DNA of 64,000 bases from Geosiphon pyriformis (taxonomy: Eukaryota; Glomeromycota; Glomeromycetes; Archaeosporales; Geosiphonaceae): positions 111,958 through 175,957 of the forward strand of contig JAAOMT010000761.1 of the NCBI GenBank assembly GCA_016748015.1, in the 5' to 3' direction. Position numbers and translations under genes: made by a program. Below are positions 10,391-20,166 of this stretch, piece by piece. The notes under the pieces are model-generated. The model made no database searches. It was not told the origin of the DNA and was given only the letters and a program-made list of their open reading frames with translations. Every line of letters starts with the position of its first letter. Position 1 is the stretch's first letter.

Positions 10391-12149
10391 ATCTTATCTT
10401 AGAATTATTTTAATTAAAATCAATTATTTTTTATATATCTTTACAAAAAATAATAAAAATCAAATATTTTAAAAACCCAAAATTTTTCAAATTATTTATA
10501 CTAAAAATTTTTTAAAATTCAATTAATATTTTGAAATTAATTAGTTATCAATTTCAGTAATTGTTAGTAACTTCAAATATGAACAGAAAACATTTTTTTT
10601 AATGAATTTTTACATTTTTTTTATTTTTTTTAAAATTTTTATTATAATTATTAAGATAGTTTACAGATAAGATTCTTATAGAAAAATTGACTTTTACAAC
10701 AAAATAATTACACATTTTTAATGAGTTTTCAAACAAGTATTTTTTTTAAAAAAGTTGATTTTTATCATAAAATAACTATATAAATAACTAGTACAGAATT
10801 GATTATTTTATTTATAAGCTTAGCAGTTTAAATTATAAAAGATAATTTAAAAATAAATTCAGTTATTAAAGGTTTATTGGCTTTTAATAATTAAGAGTTA
10901 ATAACAAAATAATAATAACAACAGTCAAAAAAAGAGACCAAAAATCTCTAGTAACAATATTTATATATAAATTAATAAAAACTTTTTTACAATAAGATTT
11001 AAAAAACTTAGTTTTATTTTATAATAATTTAGTTTAAATTTTAATTTGAAAGTTATTTTAAAGATAGCATTAAAATATTTTTTTAAAGTAAATATTTATA
11101 TAGTAAGATTAATATTATATATAAAAAACACTTTTATAATAAGTTTTTTTTCAATTTTTAATAACAATTCTTTAATTATCTTCTCAAATACATATATTAT
11201 AAAAATGTTTTAAATAAATCTACAATATAAAAAGAGTAAAGTTAAAATTTTTTTATTGTAAAATAATATATAACAAGTAAAAAAATAGGATTTACAGCTA
11301 AAGTTTTTTTTTATATGATTGTTTATTAAAAGTTAATTTTAATAATATTAAATCTATAAAAGTTTAAAATTAAATAAATAATAAAAGCTAAATAATTATT
11401 AAAATTTATAAGAAATAAAATAAATTAATTTTCCAAACTATTATATTAATACTTGTTTTTTTTATGTTAATTATAAGCAATAAAGAGATCTCTTATTATT
11501 TTGGTTATATTAATAAGTTTTATAGAATGGCAAAATAAATAAAATATACATATAAATTTTTGTAAGATTATTGATTAAAAATATTTTCACTGTTATTCAA
11601 TATTATAATAACAATTTGATCTCATAAAAAATAATTAAGCAAACAATAAACACATCAAATAATAAGCAAAATAGACTAATCTTTTTAAAACAAAACATGT
11701 AAAAAAAATTATAATAACATGTTAAGAAGATAAAAGTCAAGATTTTTTATAATTTGGTTAAAATAAGTTAAATTATACAGTTATTATTTTTTAACAAGTT
11801 TAAAATATATTGTATATATAATTTAACAATTAAACTTAAAGAATAAAAGCAATTATTTATCTTTTGAAACAAAGTTTAAGAACTGATTAAATTTTCTTTT
11901 GCAAAGTTTTATTTTATATATTTTATCTTTAAGAATAAATTATAAATTATTATTGTCTTTTAGTAAAAAAAAAATTTGATATATTTTTTAAAATCTCTAA
12001 GCTATTTATAGAATAAAAAATTTTTTGGATGTATTTTTCTTAAAATTTATAACTTCTTAAAATATATTATTTTTTTAATATTTACATATTTTCATATCTA
12101 TTATATATTTTTTCTTAATCAGTTAATTAGTTACAAAAATTTTAACCAG
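10391..12149. other. AT-rich DNA without recognisable gene
   Basis: About 1.75 kb of long A and T runs with stops in every frame. I see no conserved peptide, RNA gene or clear element boundary. It may hold the decayed 5' part of the LINE. Confidence 0.7.
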
Positions 12150-12992
12150 TGTTATGGTTCAAAAATTTAGCAAAAAAATTATAAAATAATATAAATTATC
12201 CAATCATAATATAGCACAATAATAATCTTAAAAAGATAATGATTAATACAATGACAAACACCATCTTATAATAGTGATAAACACCAACTGGTGATAACAG
12301 CAAACACCAAATTAAAATATCAAAAAGAGAGTATTACAATGTGTTTTCTCATAAAATCACAAACATGTATATATACAGTAGCTTTAATATTGAGAAAAAC
12401 AACAATTTTATCCAACAATTTATCCAACAAGTTCATCCAACAGTTTTCACTTTAATTATCTTCTAACCTTTACTTTCAAAATAAATATCCAAGAAATCTT
12501 TAATCAAAAAGAAATGAAAAAGAGTATTGAAAACTGAATTATCACAACCCAAAGTGTTAAAAAACTTACTTGTGTTATTTATTGAATGAAACTATCATTC
12601 ATCAACTGAATCCCTTGGAAGAATAATCCCTGGTCAAGATTATTCACGTTGTTACTAATTGATAAAAGCTTTATTGTGAGAATTAGGGAAAGCGCTAAAG
12701 ACCATTAACATTCCGTGTTTCTAGATTAGAGAAACACTCCAGGCAATTGCAAGGATAGCCTCAGAGAAGACCCCAAACAGCGGGTAGATTCCAGTTCAGC
12801 CTCTGGGAAGGAGTACATAAACACACACAACAATCAGGAATTGAGAAATAACTTCCATCGCGACATCAAGAGAAAGCCTTCAGTATAACAGTGACATTAT
12901 CACACAAATAGAATTAAGGAATTCACGAGAGACTGATTGCACTTAAAACGGGATATTAACATTTAATATACCAAGAAAACCATCCCATAACA
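12150..12992 (+). mobile_element. Putative solo LTR-like element (TGTTATGG...CCATAACA)
   Basis: The segment begins TGTTATGG and ends CCATAACA, an exact 8-bp terminal inverted repeat with the TG...CA form of LTRs. The flanks are ccag (12,146-12,149) and ccgg (12,993-12,996), a possible 4-bp target duplication with one transition. A TATA-like gtatatatac lies near 12,365, and an AATAAA near 12,480. Three direct copies of ttATCCAACAA lie at 12,407-12,441. No coding region is seen. The same start sequence occurs in the element at 35,295. Only the termini and size support this call. Confidence 0.42.
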
Positions 12993-13070
12993 CCGGTTAG
13001 AATCACTAGTTGTTCCTGAGTTTTTTATAGACGAGGAAATAAACGTAAGAAAATAAAAAGTTTTAATTTA

Positions 13071-13115
13071 GGGAATTGCTAAATCGACCTACCCGCAACA
13101 TGTGATATCAATTAT
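13071..13115 (+). repeat. Left terminal inverted repeat of the MULE
   Basis: Pairs with 14,232-14,276 on the opposite strand; the first nine bases GGGAATTGC are identical and the rest differs at about five positions, most of them transitions. Confidence 0.88.
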
Positions 13116-13198
13116 GTCATAGTTTCGTATTCAACTATATATAGGAACATATTAACGAGTTTATAATAAGTTTTTATAAAATTACAGATTATATTCAT

Positions 13199-14137
13199 AT
13201 GATGTTATCACCTCCAGAAACATCATATAGCTCTTGTGAAATGATGATACAAAGTTTTAACACCTTTACATACTCCCAAGGATATGTAGTTACAAAACGA
13301 TGCTCTGCTGCTAATGGTACTCGTATTACCTTCAAATGTGATCGGGGAAATGAATATAATGCTTCTAAAAGACTTTTATTAGAAGATCGACAACGAAAAA
13401 CAGCAACTCGATTAACAAACTGCCCTTTTATTGTATATGGATGATTACTCAAAGCTAATGAATGCTGGTATTTAACAGTTCGCAATGCTGAACATAATCA
13501 TGAGCCATCTGATAATATTGCTGGACATCCTGCTGCTCGACGACTTAAATCCAAACAGAAAGTATTAGTTTCACAAATGTTAAGTGCAGGCATTGCACCA
13601 AAGGCAATTTTACAGCATTACGACAGGAAGATCTTGAACAACATGCAATTTCAAAGACTATTTATAATGAACAACATCTTCGAAAAATAGAGCTTGCTAA
13701 TCGTTCATCTATACTAGTTTCATTTTATTTGGCATCTAGTAAATACAAATCGTATTTTTACAATGATTAATCCTGAAGTTAATATTCCAACAGTTATTCC
13801 AAGTTTGGATCCATTGCTTGAAGAAATAAATCGAACATATCAACTTTTGGCTCCACATCAACAAGAAGCAATGTGCACTCAATTAATTCAGATTTCAACC
13901 ACATCTCTTGCAATTGAGAATCCTTTTAATCAACGAACTCGAGAACGTCTTTAGGTGCTTTAAATCGCTCTCAACAAAATATTGCTCATCAAAAATCATC
14001 TATTCAACGAAATTTATCCCAATTTGAAATTGTTGAAAATGTTTCTTCTCAAATACAAGTACGTAAATGTAAAATTTGTAAGAAACAAGGCGATAATATT
14101 TGGGTCCACAACGAGGTGTTTTTTAATTATAAAACAC
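13199..14137 (+). pseudogene. Remnant of MULE transposase (FAR1/WRKY-GCM1-like zinc finger)
   Basis: The start at 13,199 gives 81 codons ending at a TGA that replaces what is probably a Trp codon; the same frame continues to about 13,620. The DNA-binding finger is visible as FKCDRG, TNCPF and NAEHNHE, a C...C...HxH arrangement, followed by HPAARRLKSKQK. A frameshift leads to TLRQEDLEQHAISKTIYNEQ. The sequence then jumps to a C-terminal piece at 13,763-13,954 and KCKICKKQGDN near 14,070. The DDE catalytic domain expected between them is missing, so this protein could at most bind DNA. Confidence 0.8.
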
Positions 14138-14231
14138 TATAAATTACTTAAGGCATAATAAAAAATTAAATATATAATCTATTTTCAATTTTATATAAGA
14201 AAAAGTTTAATTAAACTAATAAAATTCTATA

Positions 14232-14276
14232 TAAATTAATATCACGTGTTGCGGATGGGTCGATTTTGCAATTCCC
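14232..14276 (-). repeat. Right terminal inverted repeat of the MULE
   Basis: Reverse complement matches the left repeat from GGGAATTGC through the gtgatat block. Followed directly by the TTAATTTA target duplication. Confidence 0.88.
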
Positions 14277-14392
14277 TTAATTTATATACGCGTCTGTGGC
14301 TTTGTTGTCATGATGAAAATGCTACCCCGTGATTGAGTTATCATGTGCAAATATATCTCATCTTTGTTTTTTTTTGTTTTTCCTAGTCTATC

Positions 14393-14640
14393 TACGACAG
14401 CTGGCGTCTCCAAGGATGTTATATCGGAGGCTGAACGACGCTGACCCATAATGGAAGACCTAAAGACAATCCCTTTTTAGTGTCGGCCATTGGGGAGTAT
14501 CCTGATTGTATCTATCAAACATGATATTAGATCATAGTCCCTTTTCTCGCTTTGAGTCTCAAGTCCAAAATTATAAGCATCCTTCTGGCTTCAAAAAGCG
14601 GCTGAAAATACTTGTGGTCAATCAAGGAAACCTACAAATC
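14393..14640. other. Unassigned stretch before the decayed paralogue
   Basis: Less AT-rich than its surroundings. A 44-codon plus-strand open stretch begins with the ATG at 14,521 (MILDHSPFSRFESQ) but is not recognised. It could be the lost first exons of the pseudogene that follows. Confidence 0.35.
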
Positions 14641-15165
14641 AATGAATAGGGAAAGCATGTAGAAGGAAGACTCGTGGAAGAATTGTTTAGGCTGGGGAAG
14701 GATTCGGAGTTCGAGCAATAAGTATCATATGTATATGTAATGCTTAGTTTATAATATATATGTTAACGCAAGTTCTACTTTCACTCGTTTATTGTGGATG
14801 TGGATGATGAAATAATCAAGCGACATTTCGGCGAATAGGAACTGCATGAGATCGATTACACACCTAGTCCTCAGGTGCCTGAGCATTCAGATGAAATCAC
14901 GGCCTATTTGGGCAAATTTGTAAACAATCTAAATGTTTTACCTCCGTAGTTTGGTTTATATATAACATTAAAAAGCCGCTAAATTATTATTTTTGTCTCA
15001 ATAGATGGGTCTCAAAGTATCATCAAAGAAGAATATCGCCCAGAATTATCGCGAAAAACACCACGACATCGATTACATACTCTATCGAGGACTTTTTAAA
15101 TAACTTGAGGATAATTAACGAAATATTTCCCGCTTTCAACCAATAATTGAGCAGTTAGTAAGAGC
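14641..15165 (+). pseudogene. Decayed paralogue of the nine-exon gene at 20,167
   Basis: Three exon-like blocks align with exons 3 to 5 of the intact gene. Block 1 (to about 14,720) reads EGRLVEELFRLGK where the gene has SGRFVEDVLFELG. Block 2 (about 14,770-14,919) reads HSFIVDVDDE against HSFILDIEDS and ends at a gtaaac donor, the same donor hexamer as exon 4. Block 3 (from 15,005, after a tcaatag acceptor) reads DGSQSIIKEEYRPEL against GSTTEIRAALNKPHP. In-frame stops interrupt blocks 2 and 3 and nothing of exons 6 to 9 is found. It is an old duplicate cut off by the satellite array. Confidence 0.65.
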
Positions 15166-15197
15166 GGTTTTTGGATAAGGAAAGATTGAATATATAC

Positions 15198-16920
15198 TGA
15201 TCGGCGTATCTGGGTTCATGGCTTGAGGCTTGTTCCAGAATGGTTATGCGGCCCGCCTTTGTGCGTGATAAGATAGTGAACGGTTAGAACCCTGTGCCAC
15301 AGTGGGCTGCCGATTGCTACCGCATAACAACATTTGTTGGATACTCAAATGTCTCGGTTTATTTTTGGACCGGCGTATCTGGGTTCAAGGCTTGAGGTTG
15401 TGTTCCAGAATGGTTATGCGGCCCGCCTTTGTGCGTGATAAGATAGTGAACGGTTAGAACCCTGTGCCACAGTGGGGTGCCGATTGCTACCGCATAACAA
15501 CATTTGTTGGATACTCAANNNNNNNNNNNNNNNNNNNNNNNNNNNNNNNNNNNNNNNNNNNNNNNNNNNNNNNNNNNNNNNNNNNNNNNNNNNNNNNNNN
15601 NNNNNNNNNNNNNNNNNNNNNNNNNNNNNNNNNNNNNNNNNNNNNNNNNNNNNNNNNNNNNNNNNNNNNNNNNNNNNNNNNNNNNNNNNNNNNNNNNNNN
15701 NNNNNNNNNNNNNNNNNNNNNNNNNNNNNNNNNNNNNNNNNNNNNNNNNNNNNNNNNNNNNNNNNNNNNNNNNNNNNNNNNNNNNNNNNNNNNNNNNNNN
15801 NNNNNNNNNNNNNNNNNNNNNNNNNNNNNNNNNNNNNNNNNNNNNNNNNNNNNNNNNNNNNNNNNNNNNNNNNNNNNNNNNNNNNNNNNNNNNNNNNNNN
15901 NNNNNNNNNNNNNNNNNNNNNNNNNNNNNNNNNNNNNNNNNNNNNNNNNNNNNNNNNNNNNNNNNNNNNNNNNNNNNNNNNNNNNNNNNNNNNNNNNNNN
16001 NNNNNNNNNNNNNNTGCCGATTGCTACCGCATAACAACATTTGTTGGATACTCAAATGTCTCGGTTTATTTTTGGACCGGCGTATCTGGGTTCAAGGCTT
16101 GAGGTTGTGTTCCAGAATGGTTATGCGGCCCGCCTTTGTGCGTGATAAGATAGTGAACGGTTAGAACCCTGTGCGACAGTGGGCTGCCGATTGCTACCGC
16201 ATAACAACATTTTGTTGGATGCTCAAATGTCTCGGTTTATTTTTGGACTGGCGTATCTGGGTTCATGGCTTGAGGCTTGTTCCAGAATGGTTATGCGGCC
16301 CGCCTTTGTGCGTGATAAGATAGTGAACGGTTAGAACCCTGTGCCACAGTGGGCTGCCGATTGCTACCGCATAACAACATATTGTTGGATACTCAAATGT
16401 CTCGGTTTATTTTTGGACTGGCGTATCTGGGTTCATGGCTTGAGGCTTGTTCCAGAATGGTTATGCGGCCCGCCTTTGTGCGTGATAAGATAGTGAACGG
16501 TTAGAACCCTGTGCCACAGTGGGCTGCCGATTGCTACCGCATAACAACATTTGTTGGATACTCAAATGTCTCGGTTTATTTTTGGACTGGCGTATCTGGG
16601 TTCATGGCTTGAGGCTTGTTCCAGAATGGTTGTGCGGCCCGCCTTTGTGCGTGATAAGATAGTGAACGGTTAGAACCCTGTGCCACAGTGGGCTGCCGAT
16701 TGCTACCGCATAACAACATTTGTTGGATACTCAAATGTCTCGGTTTATTTTTGGACCGGCGTATCTGGGTTCAAGGCTTGAGGTTGTGTTCCAGAATGGT
16801 TATGCGGCCCGCCTTTGTGCGTGATAAGATAGTGAACGGTTAGAACCCTGTGCGACAGTGGGCTGCCGATTGCTACCGCATAACAACATTTTGTTGGATA
16901 CTCAAATGTCTCGGTTTATA
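15198..16920 (+). repeat. 170-bp satellite array with assembly gap
   Basis: The block starting ttatgcggcccgcc recurs at 15,244, 15,414, 16,121, 16,291, 16,461, 16,630 and 16,800, a spacing of 169-170 bp, with 707 bp across the gap. Units are nearly identical. Two variants occur: type a (tcaaggcttgaggttgtg) at 15,414, 16,121 and 16,800, and type b (tcatggcttgaggcttg) in the others. Each unit carries an inverted pair GTTATGCGG and CCGCATAAC about 75 bp apart. It is much richer in GC than its flanks. Unit length is not a multiple of three and no reading frame runs through it. Confidence 0.93.
15519..16014. other. Assembly gap (496 N)
   Basis: A run of N inside the satellite array. Gap size is probably estimated; identical repeat units on both sides explain why assembly failed. 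Apparent long open frames across this gap are artefacts. Confidence 0.98.
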
Positions 16921-17182
16921 TTTGGTTTTAATATACTTGTAAAATATAAATTTTATTTTAAAAAACCTCATATTTTTTACAATAAGTGTAAAGCTGCTAG
17001 TAATATTTTAATGTAATTAATGTAATTTAATTAGTGTGCTAATTTTAAAAAACACCAAATATTACCTATTATATATTGTAATAAAAAAGTTTTTTAAAGC
17101 TTAAAATACAAAAATAAATATTAAATATTGTTAATATAAGAATATTAATTTTTTTAATTATTGTTATTATAAGTATTATTTC
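16921..17182. other. AT-rich intergenic DNA
   Basis: The satellite stops abruptly and A/T-rich DNA follows with no coding or element signal. Confidence 0.6.
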
Positions 17183-18290
17183 TTATAATTTAATTTTTAT
17201 TAAATTTTCTTGACTTACCTGGTGATACCTAAATATCAAAATATACCGAAGATAAGCTAGGCTTATATAAATGCTCATCCAAATTATAACAATTCTACAT
17301 AAAAACCAGGCCATATTTTTTGGATTAAATCCCTCTATATCCCCAGAAAATCCTGAAGTGTTGGATTTTGAAAAAGATTTTTTCCCTCCAAATCCGAACT
17401 TCTCAGTCATAGTATTAAGATGGATGATTTTTTGGAGATTTTAATAATTTATCTACCTTTGTGCTGCGTTTTTTATTAACAGCCCCTGTTTTTTGCCATT
17501 TATTTGGTCTTTTATCAGTGGTGGCAGCTTCCTCCAGCACAATATCAAAGTCATCATTTAAGGTGGTGTCTTCAATACCCTTTCGTTCTAGGGTAAAAAG
17601 CACAATTAGTAAACATAAGATCAAATATTCGGTTCATCAATAACAATCTCTGTCGATTTCGTGCCATCTATTCGTCGGATTTTACCATTTCAGCAAAGTA
17701 GTCATCCAGATGACTCAATGAAATACTAGTTTCAAGAAAGCGAGCGCGACCTACCATTGTTGCTCCCAAGGCTTGCTTATAACTTTGATAAGATATCCCA
17801 AGGCAAATATATGAGACTCGAATCTTATAGTTGATGTAAAAGAAATAGGCTAAATGGATGATTACAATACAAGCTCCCTTTCCATGTCATTATTGACATC
17901 TGTGATGATGGCGGGTTGGAAGGATATTAGAGTCTGTGTCTCAATAGGGGAGCTCGAGTTTCATTTAGAATTTGAGATATGCACCAGAACAACGGCATCA
18001 AGATTAGGTAATACATTGTCTTGGAACTGCTTCTTCTTCTAATTCCTCTTGCGACAATTGAACTATTGTTATCTCTTCTGTATATTTTGTTTCCTCAATA
18101 TTAGAATTATTATCTGATTCACTGTTTTTTTCTGCTGATAGTTTACGAAACATCCTGTCTATTTTGATAATATTATCTTCTTTTTCTGTCTCTTTTTGAT
18201 CTATTTCCGAGTCTTGCTCAGTCCATTCTTTATCCTCTTCATGCTCTGCATACTTCTGTTGTTTTATGCATGATTCCTTCCTTGTTGCTT
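17183..18290 (-). CDS. Unrecognised host gene, exons on the minus strand
   Basis: Two coding-like blocks occur. One (18,290 down to 18,043) is strongly acidic: EESDSE-type runs, DKEWTEQDSEIDQKETEKED, KIDRMFRKLSAE, and an end EELEEEAVPRQ. Another (17,587 down to 17,415) follows a good acceptor, cccTAG, with a tactaat branch-site-like motif upstream, and reads GIEDTTLNDDFDIVLEE then KPNKWQK-like basic sequence, ending in a stop. A further open stretch (17,410 to 17,183) is Gly/Ser-rich, then a hydrophobic segment AWFLCRIVIIWMSIYI that could cross a membrane. I cannot join the exons with certainty or name the family; it may be two genes or a pseudogene. Confidence 0.4.
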
Positions 18291-18714
18291 TTTACTTGAT
18301 TTGAACGGTATTTTTTTTGAATGCATCCGTTAAATTTCTAAATCATACAAAAAGTAAATGTGAGGTAAATCGTACTTTAATCACAAACCAGTTTTCATAT
18401 CAGATCCGAACGCGATCATCGACAAGTAAGAGAAAGATGTATTTCTATTGGTGGTGTTGATATTGTAAAATCATACAAAAACCAGGATGAACCAAACACA
18501 ACGCTGTCTTGTTGCTTTCTCAAAATTACCCAATTGCCCTCAAATTCGAATATAATTATCATCTCTGTAATTCAATACTATTTCTTCAAAGATAGTATTC
18601 GACGTTATTATAAACAAAATAATGCTGAAAAAATTTGATCAAATCAGAATTTGTTGGAACTAGTTAAATCTTGATTTTGTGATGAACAGAAAAATTTGGT
18701 TTGTTGATTATTAG
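18291..18714. other. Intergenic stretch
   Basis: No convincing coding signal. It lies between the minus-strand exons and the plus-strand release factor remnant, so it may contain both promoters if the genes were divergent. Confidence 0.45.
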
Positions 18715-18715
18715 G

Positions 18716-20010
18716 CAAAATTACCAAATTTGATGAATCAAATTATGGCACCATCCTCAAAGATACGTTACTGAATGCCAAAGTGCCTGAAAAACTCGAG
18801 GAATTGATCATGCGGCATAATGTGTTGTTGAAAAATTTTGATATATGTTCTATTCCAAAAATCAAAATTACCCTTTTCAAATATCTGCTTAAACTTTATA
18901 TATATTATTTTATCTTTAGGCTTCAAGTTTTCAAGACTCAGATGCCTATATTATGAAATCGAAAGAGTTGTGATATTGCTTTGCCATACAAAGAATTAAA
19001 AAAGGCTGAACATGTATTGCGATGTAATTTGGCTTCCTTTAACTTGGATTTATGGCTCATTATGGCTCATTTTTTGTTAAATATATTGGTCTTTAAAGAA
19101 ACTAGCAGAAATCTTGCAAATAATTGCTGAATCAGAAAACGATCAAGATCTCAGATTAATGGCTCAGGAAGAGTATAATACTATGAAACGGATCCTAGAA
19201 ATTGAACGAAAAATTGTATCAGCTCTTCTACCAAAAGATAATGCAGATCAGGGAAATGCAATTCTTGAAGTTCGTGCGGTATCAATTTTTAATTTTATCA
19301 ATATTCTTAAAAAATGCTCATTTAAGTCAGATATTTTAATCGTTATGATATTTATGTACGAGCGATATGCCGTTTTATCAGAAGAATCAAGTGGTAATTT
19401 TTTGTGATCACCCTTAAACGTGATTTGGGTTATTACAATTTGAGTATATATTCAGAGCTGATTATTTTTCGGTATCAATAAATAGTGGTGGAGTGTTGGG
19501 AAATCTGAAAGATGAATCGGGTGTTCATCGTGTTCAACGCATTCCGGCTACTGAAAAGCAGGGCCGAGTTCATACTAGCATAATTACAGTGGCAATTTTG
19601 CCGGAGCCTACTGAGGTCAAGAGAAACTTTTGCAAATCGAGAAAAAAAAAAGGATAATGTTAAACTCTCTAATTACACCTTTACCCTCAATTCATACATA
19701 AATGTAGGTGACGTTATTGACCCTTTTATAAGTACATCAAACACTACACCTCCTGTTACCGTTTACCCTAACGGCAATAGTGTTCCTCTTTCAAATGGAA
19801 ACCTATCACACGCTCAACAGTCAGACGAACAACGTCTAAATAATAACAGTCTATCAGTAGACAGTTTTTGAGGTCAAAGAAGCTTTTATTTCTGGCTTGC
19901 TCATTTTATCATTAGATTTATTCTTGTTCTAAAGGTGGATATTTTATCGTGCAAACGGAAAAGGAGGTCAACATGTAAATAAAACAGAAAGTGCGGCTTA
20001 TTACTCTGGC
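18716..20010 (+). pseudogene. Broken class-I peptide chain release factor gene (mitochondrial RF1 type)
   Basis: Exon-like blocks in order: NAKVPEKLEELIMRHN (near 18,780), FQDSDAYIMKSKEL (near 18,930), LPYKELKKAEHV (near 18,990), LAEILQIIAESENDQDLR to NAILEVRA (19,100-19,276), FMYERYAVLSEES (near 19,360), then [17 protein letters not shown] and [14 protein letters not shown] (19,520-19,615), and the tRNA-hydrolysis loop GKGGQHVNKTESA (about 19,958-20,000). This is the domain order of bacterial and mitochondrial RF1, which releases finished peptides at UAA/UAG. The glycine-rich segment after LEVRA is missing, a 257-bp insertion separates the PEP block from the GGQ block, and the C-terminus after GGQ is lost. 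It is most likely a pseudogene, though unusual splicing cannot be excluded. Confidence 0.78.
19632..19888 (+). repeat. 257-bp insertion or duplication inside the release factor gene, bounded by a direct repeat
   Basis: A direct repeat TGAGGTCAA(g)AGAAxCTTTT occurs at 19,612-19,631 and 19,869-19,890. Between the copies is a 72-codon open stretch (19,653-19,871) rich in Ser, Asn and Thr (INVGDVIDPFISTSN, SNGNLSHAQQSDEQR), unlike any release factor. It is less AT-rich than nearby introns. Its origin is not recognised. Confidence 0.55.
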
Positions 20011-20030
20011 ACTAACAGGTATATAGACTA

Positions 20031-20163
20031 TGAAAAAAAAAAAGATGAAATATATTTGCACATGATAACTCAATCACGGGGTAGCATTTTCATCATAACA
20101 GCAAAGCCACAGACGCGTATATGAATTAAAACTTTTTATTTTACTCGCGTTTACTTCCTCGTC
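20031..20163 (+). repeat. 133-bp segment, empty-site copy, next to the gene start
   Basis: Matches 13,030-13,070 plus 14,277-14,392 on the reverse complement. Here the MULE target reads ttaattca once, without the transposon. The segment ends three bases before the ATG at 20,167, so it forms the immediate upstream and 5' untranslated region of that gene. Confidence 0.85.
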
Positions 20164-20166
20164 AAT

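Larger units (their letters stand above)
13071..14276 (+). mobile_element. MULE-like DNA transposon, internally deleted
   Basis: The ends are inverted repeats: GGGAATTGCTAAATCGACC on the left and the same with few differences on the reverse complement of the right end, matching over roughly 45 bp. The 8-bp direct repeat TTAATTTA flanks both ends (13,063-13,070 and 14,277-14,284). The interior encodes the N-terminal zinc finger and C-terminal end of a Mutator-like transposase but not the catalytic centre. TIR length, TSD size and the FAR1-like finger agree with Mutator-like elements. It is non-autonomous. Confidence 0.88.
13030..14392 (-). repeat. Split copy of a 133-bp segment also found at 20,031
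   Basis: Bases 13,030-13,070 plus 14,277-14,392, read on the reverse complement without the transposon between them, match 20,031-20,163. Shared parts include gacgagga, aaaaagttttaatt, tatacgcgtctgtggctttg and atgctaccccgtgattgag. The transposon splits the segment exactly at its target duplication. At the other copy the segment ends three bases before the start codon of the gene at 20,167. Confidence 0.85.

Noticed and set aside
10391-12149. Organellar DNA, suggested by AT content
   Set aside because: No mitochondrial gene, rRNA or tRNA is visible and spliceosomal introns occur nearby.
14277-14392. The 133-bp segment as a MITE with terminal inverted repeats
   Set aside because: Its ends are not inverted repeats and no target duplication is seen.
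15265-15340. tRNA-like gene in the satellite unit (ggttagaaccc and inverted repeats)
   Set aside because: No acceptor stem, anticodon arm or proper T arm can be formed.
15414-16164. Long open frames on both strands across the satellite and gap
   Set aside because: They exist only because the N run has no stops; the 170-bp unit is not a multiple of three.
15198-16920. CRISPR array
   Set aside because: Units are continuous 170-bp copies without unique spacers.
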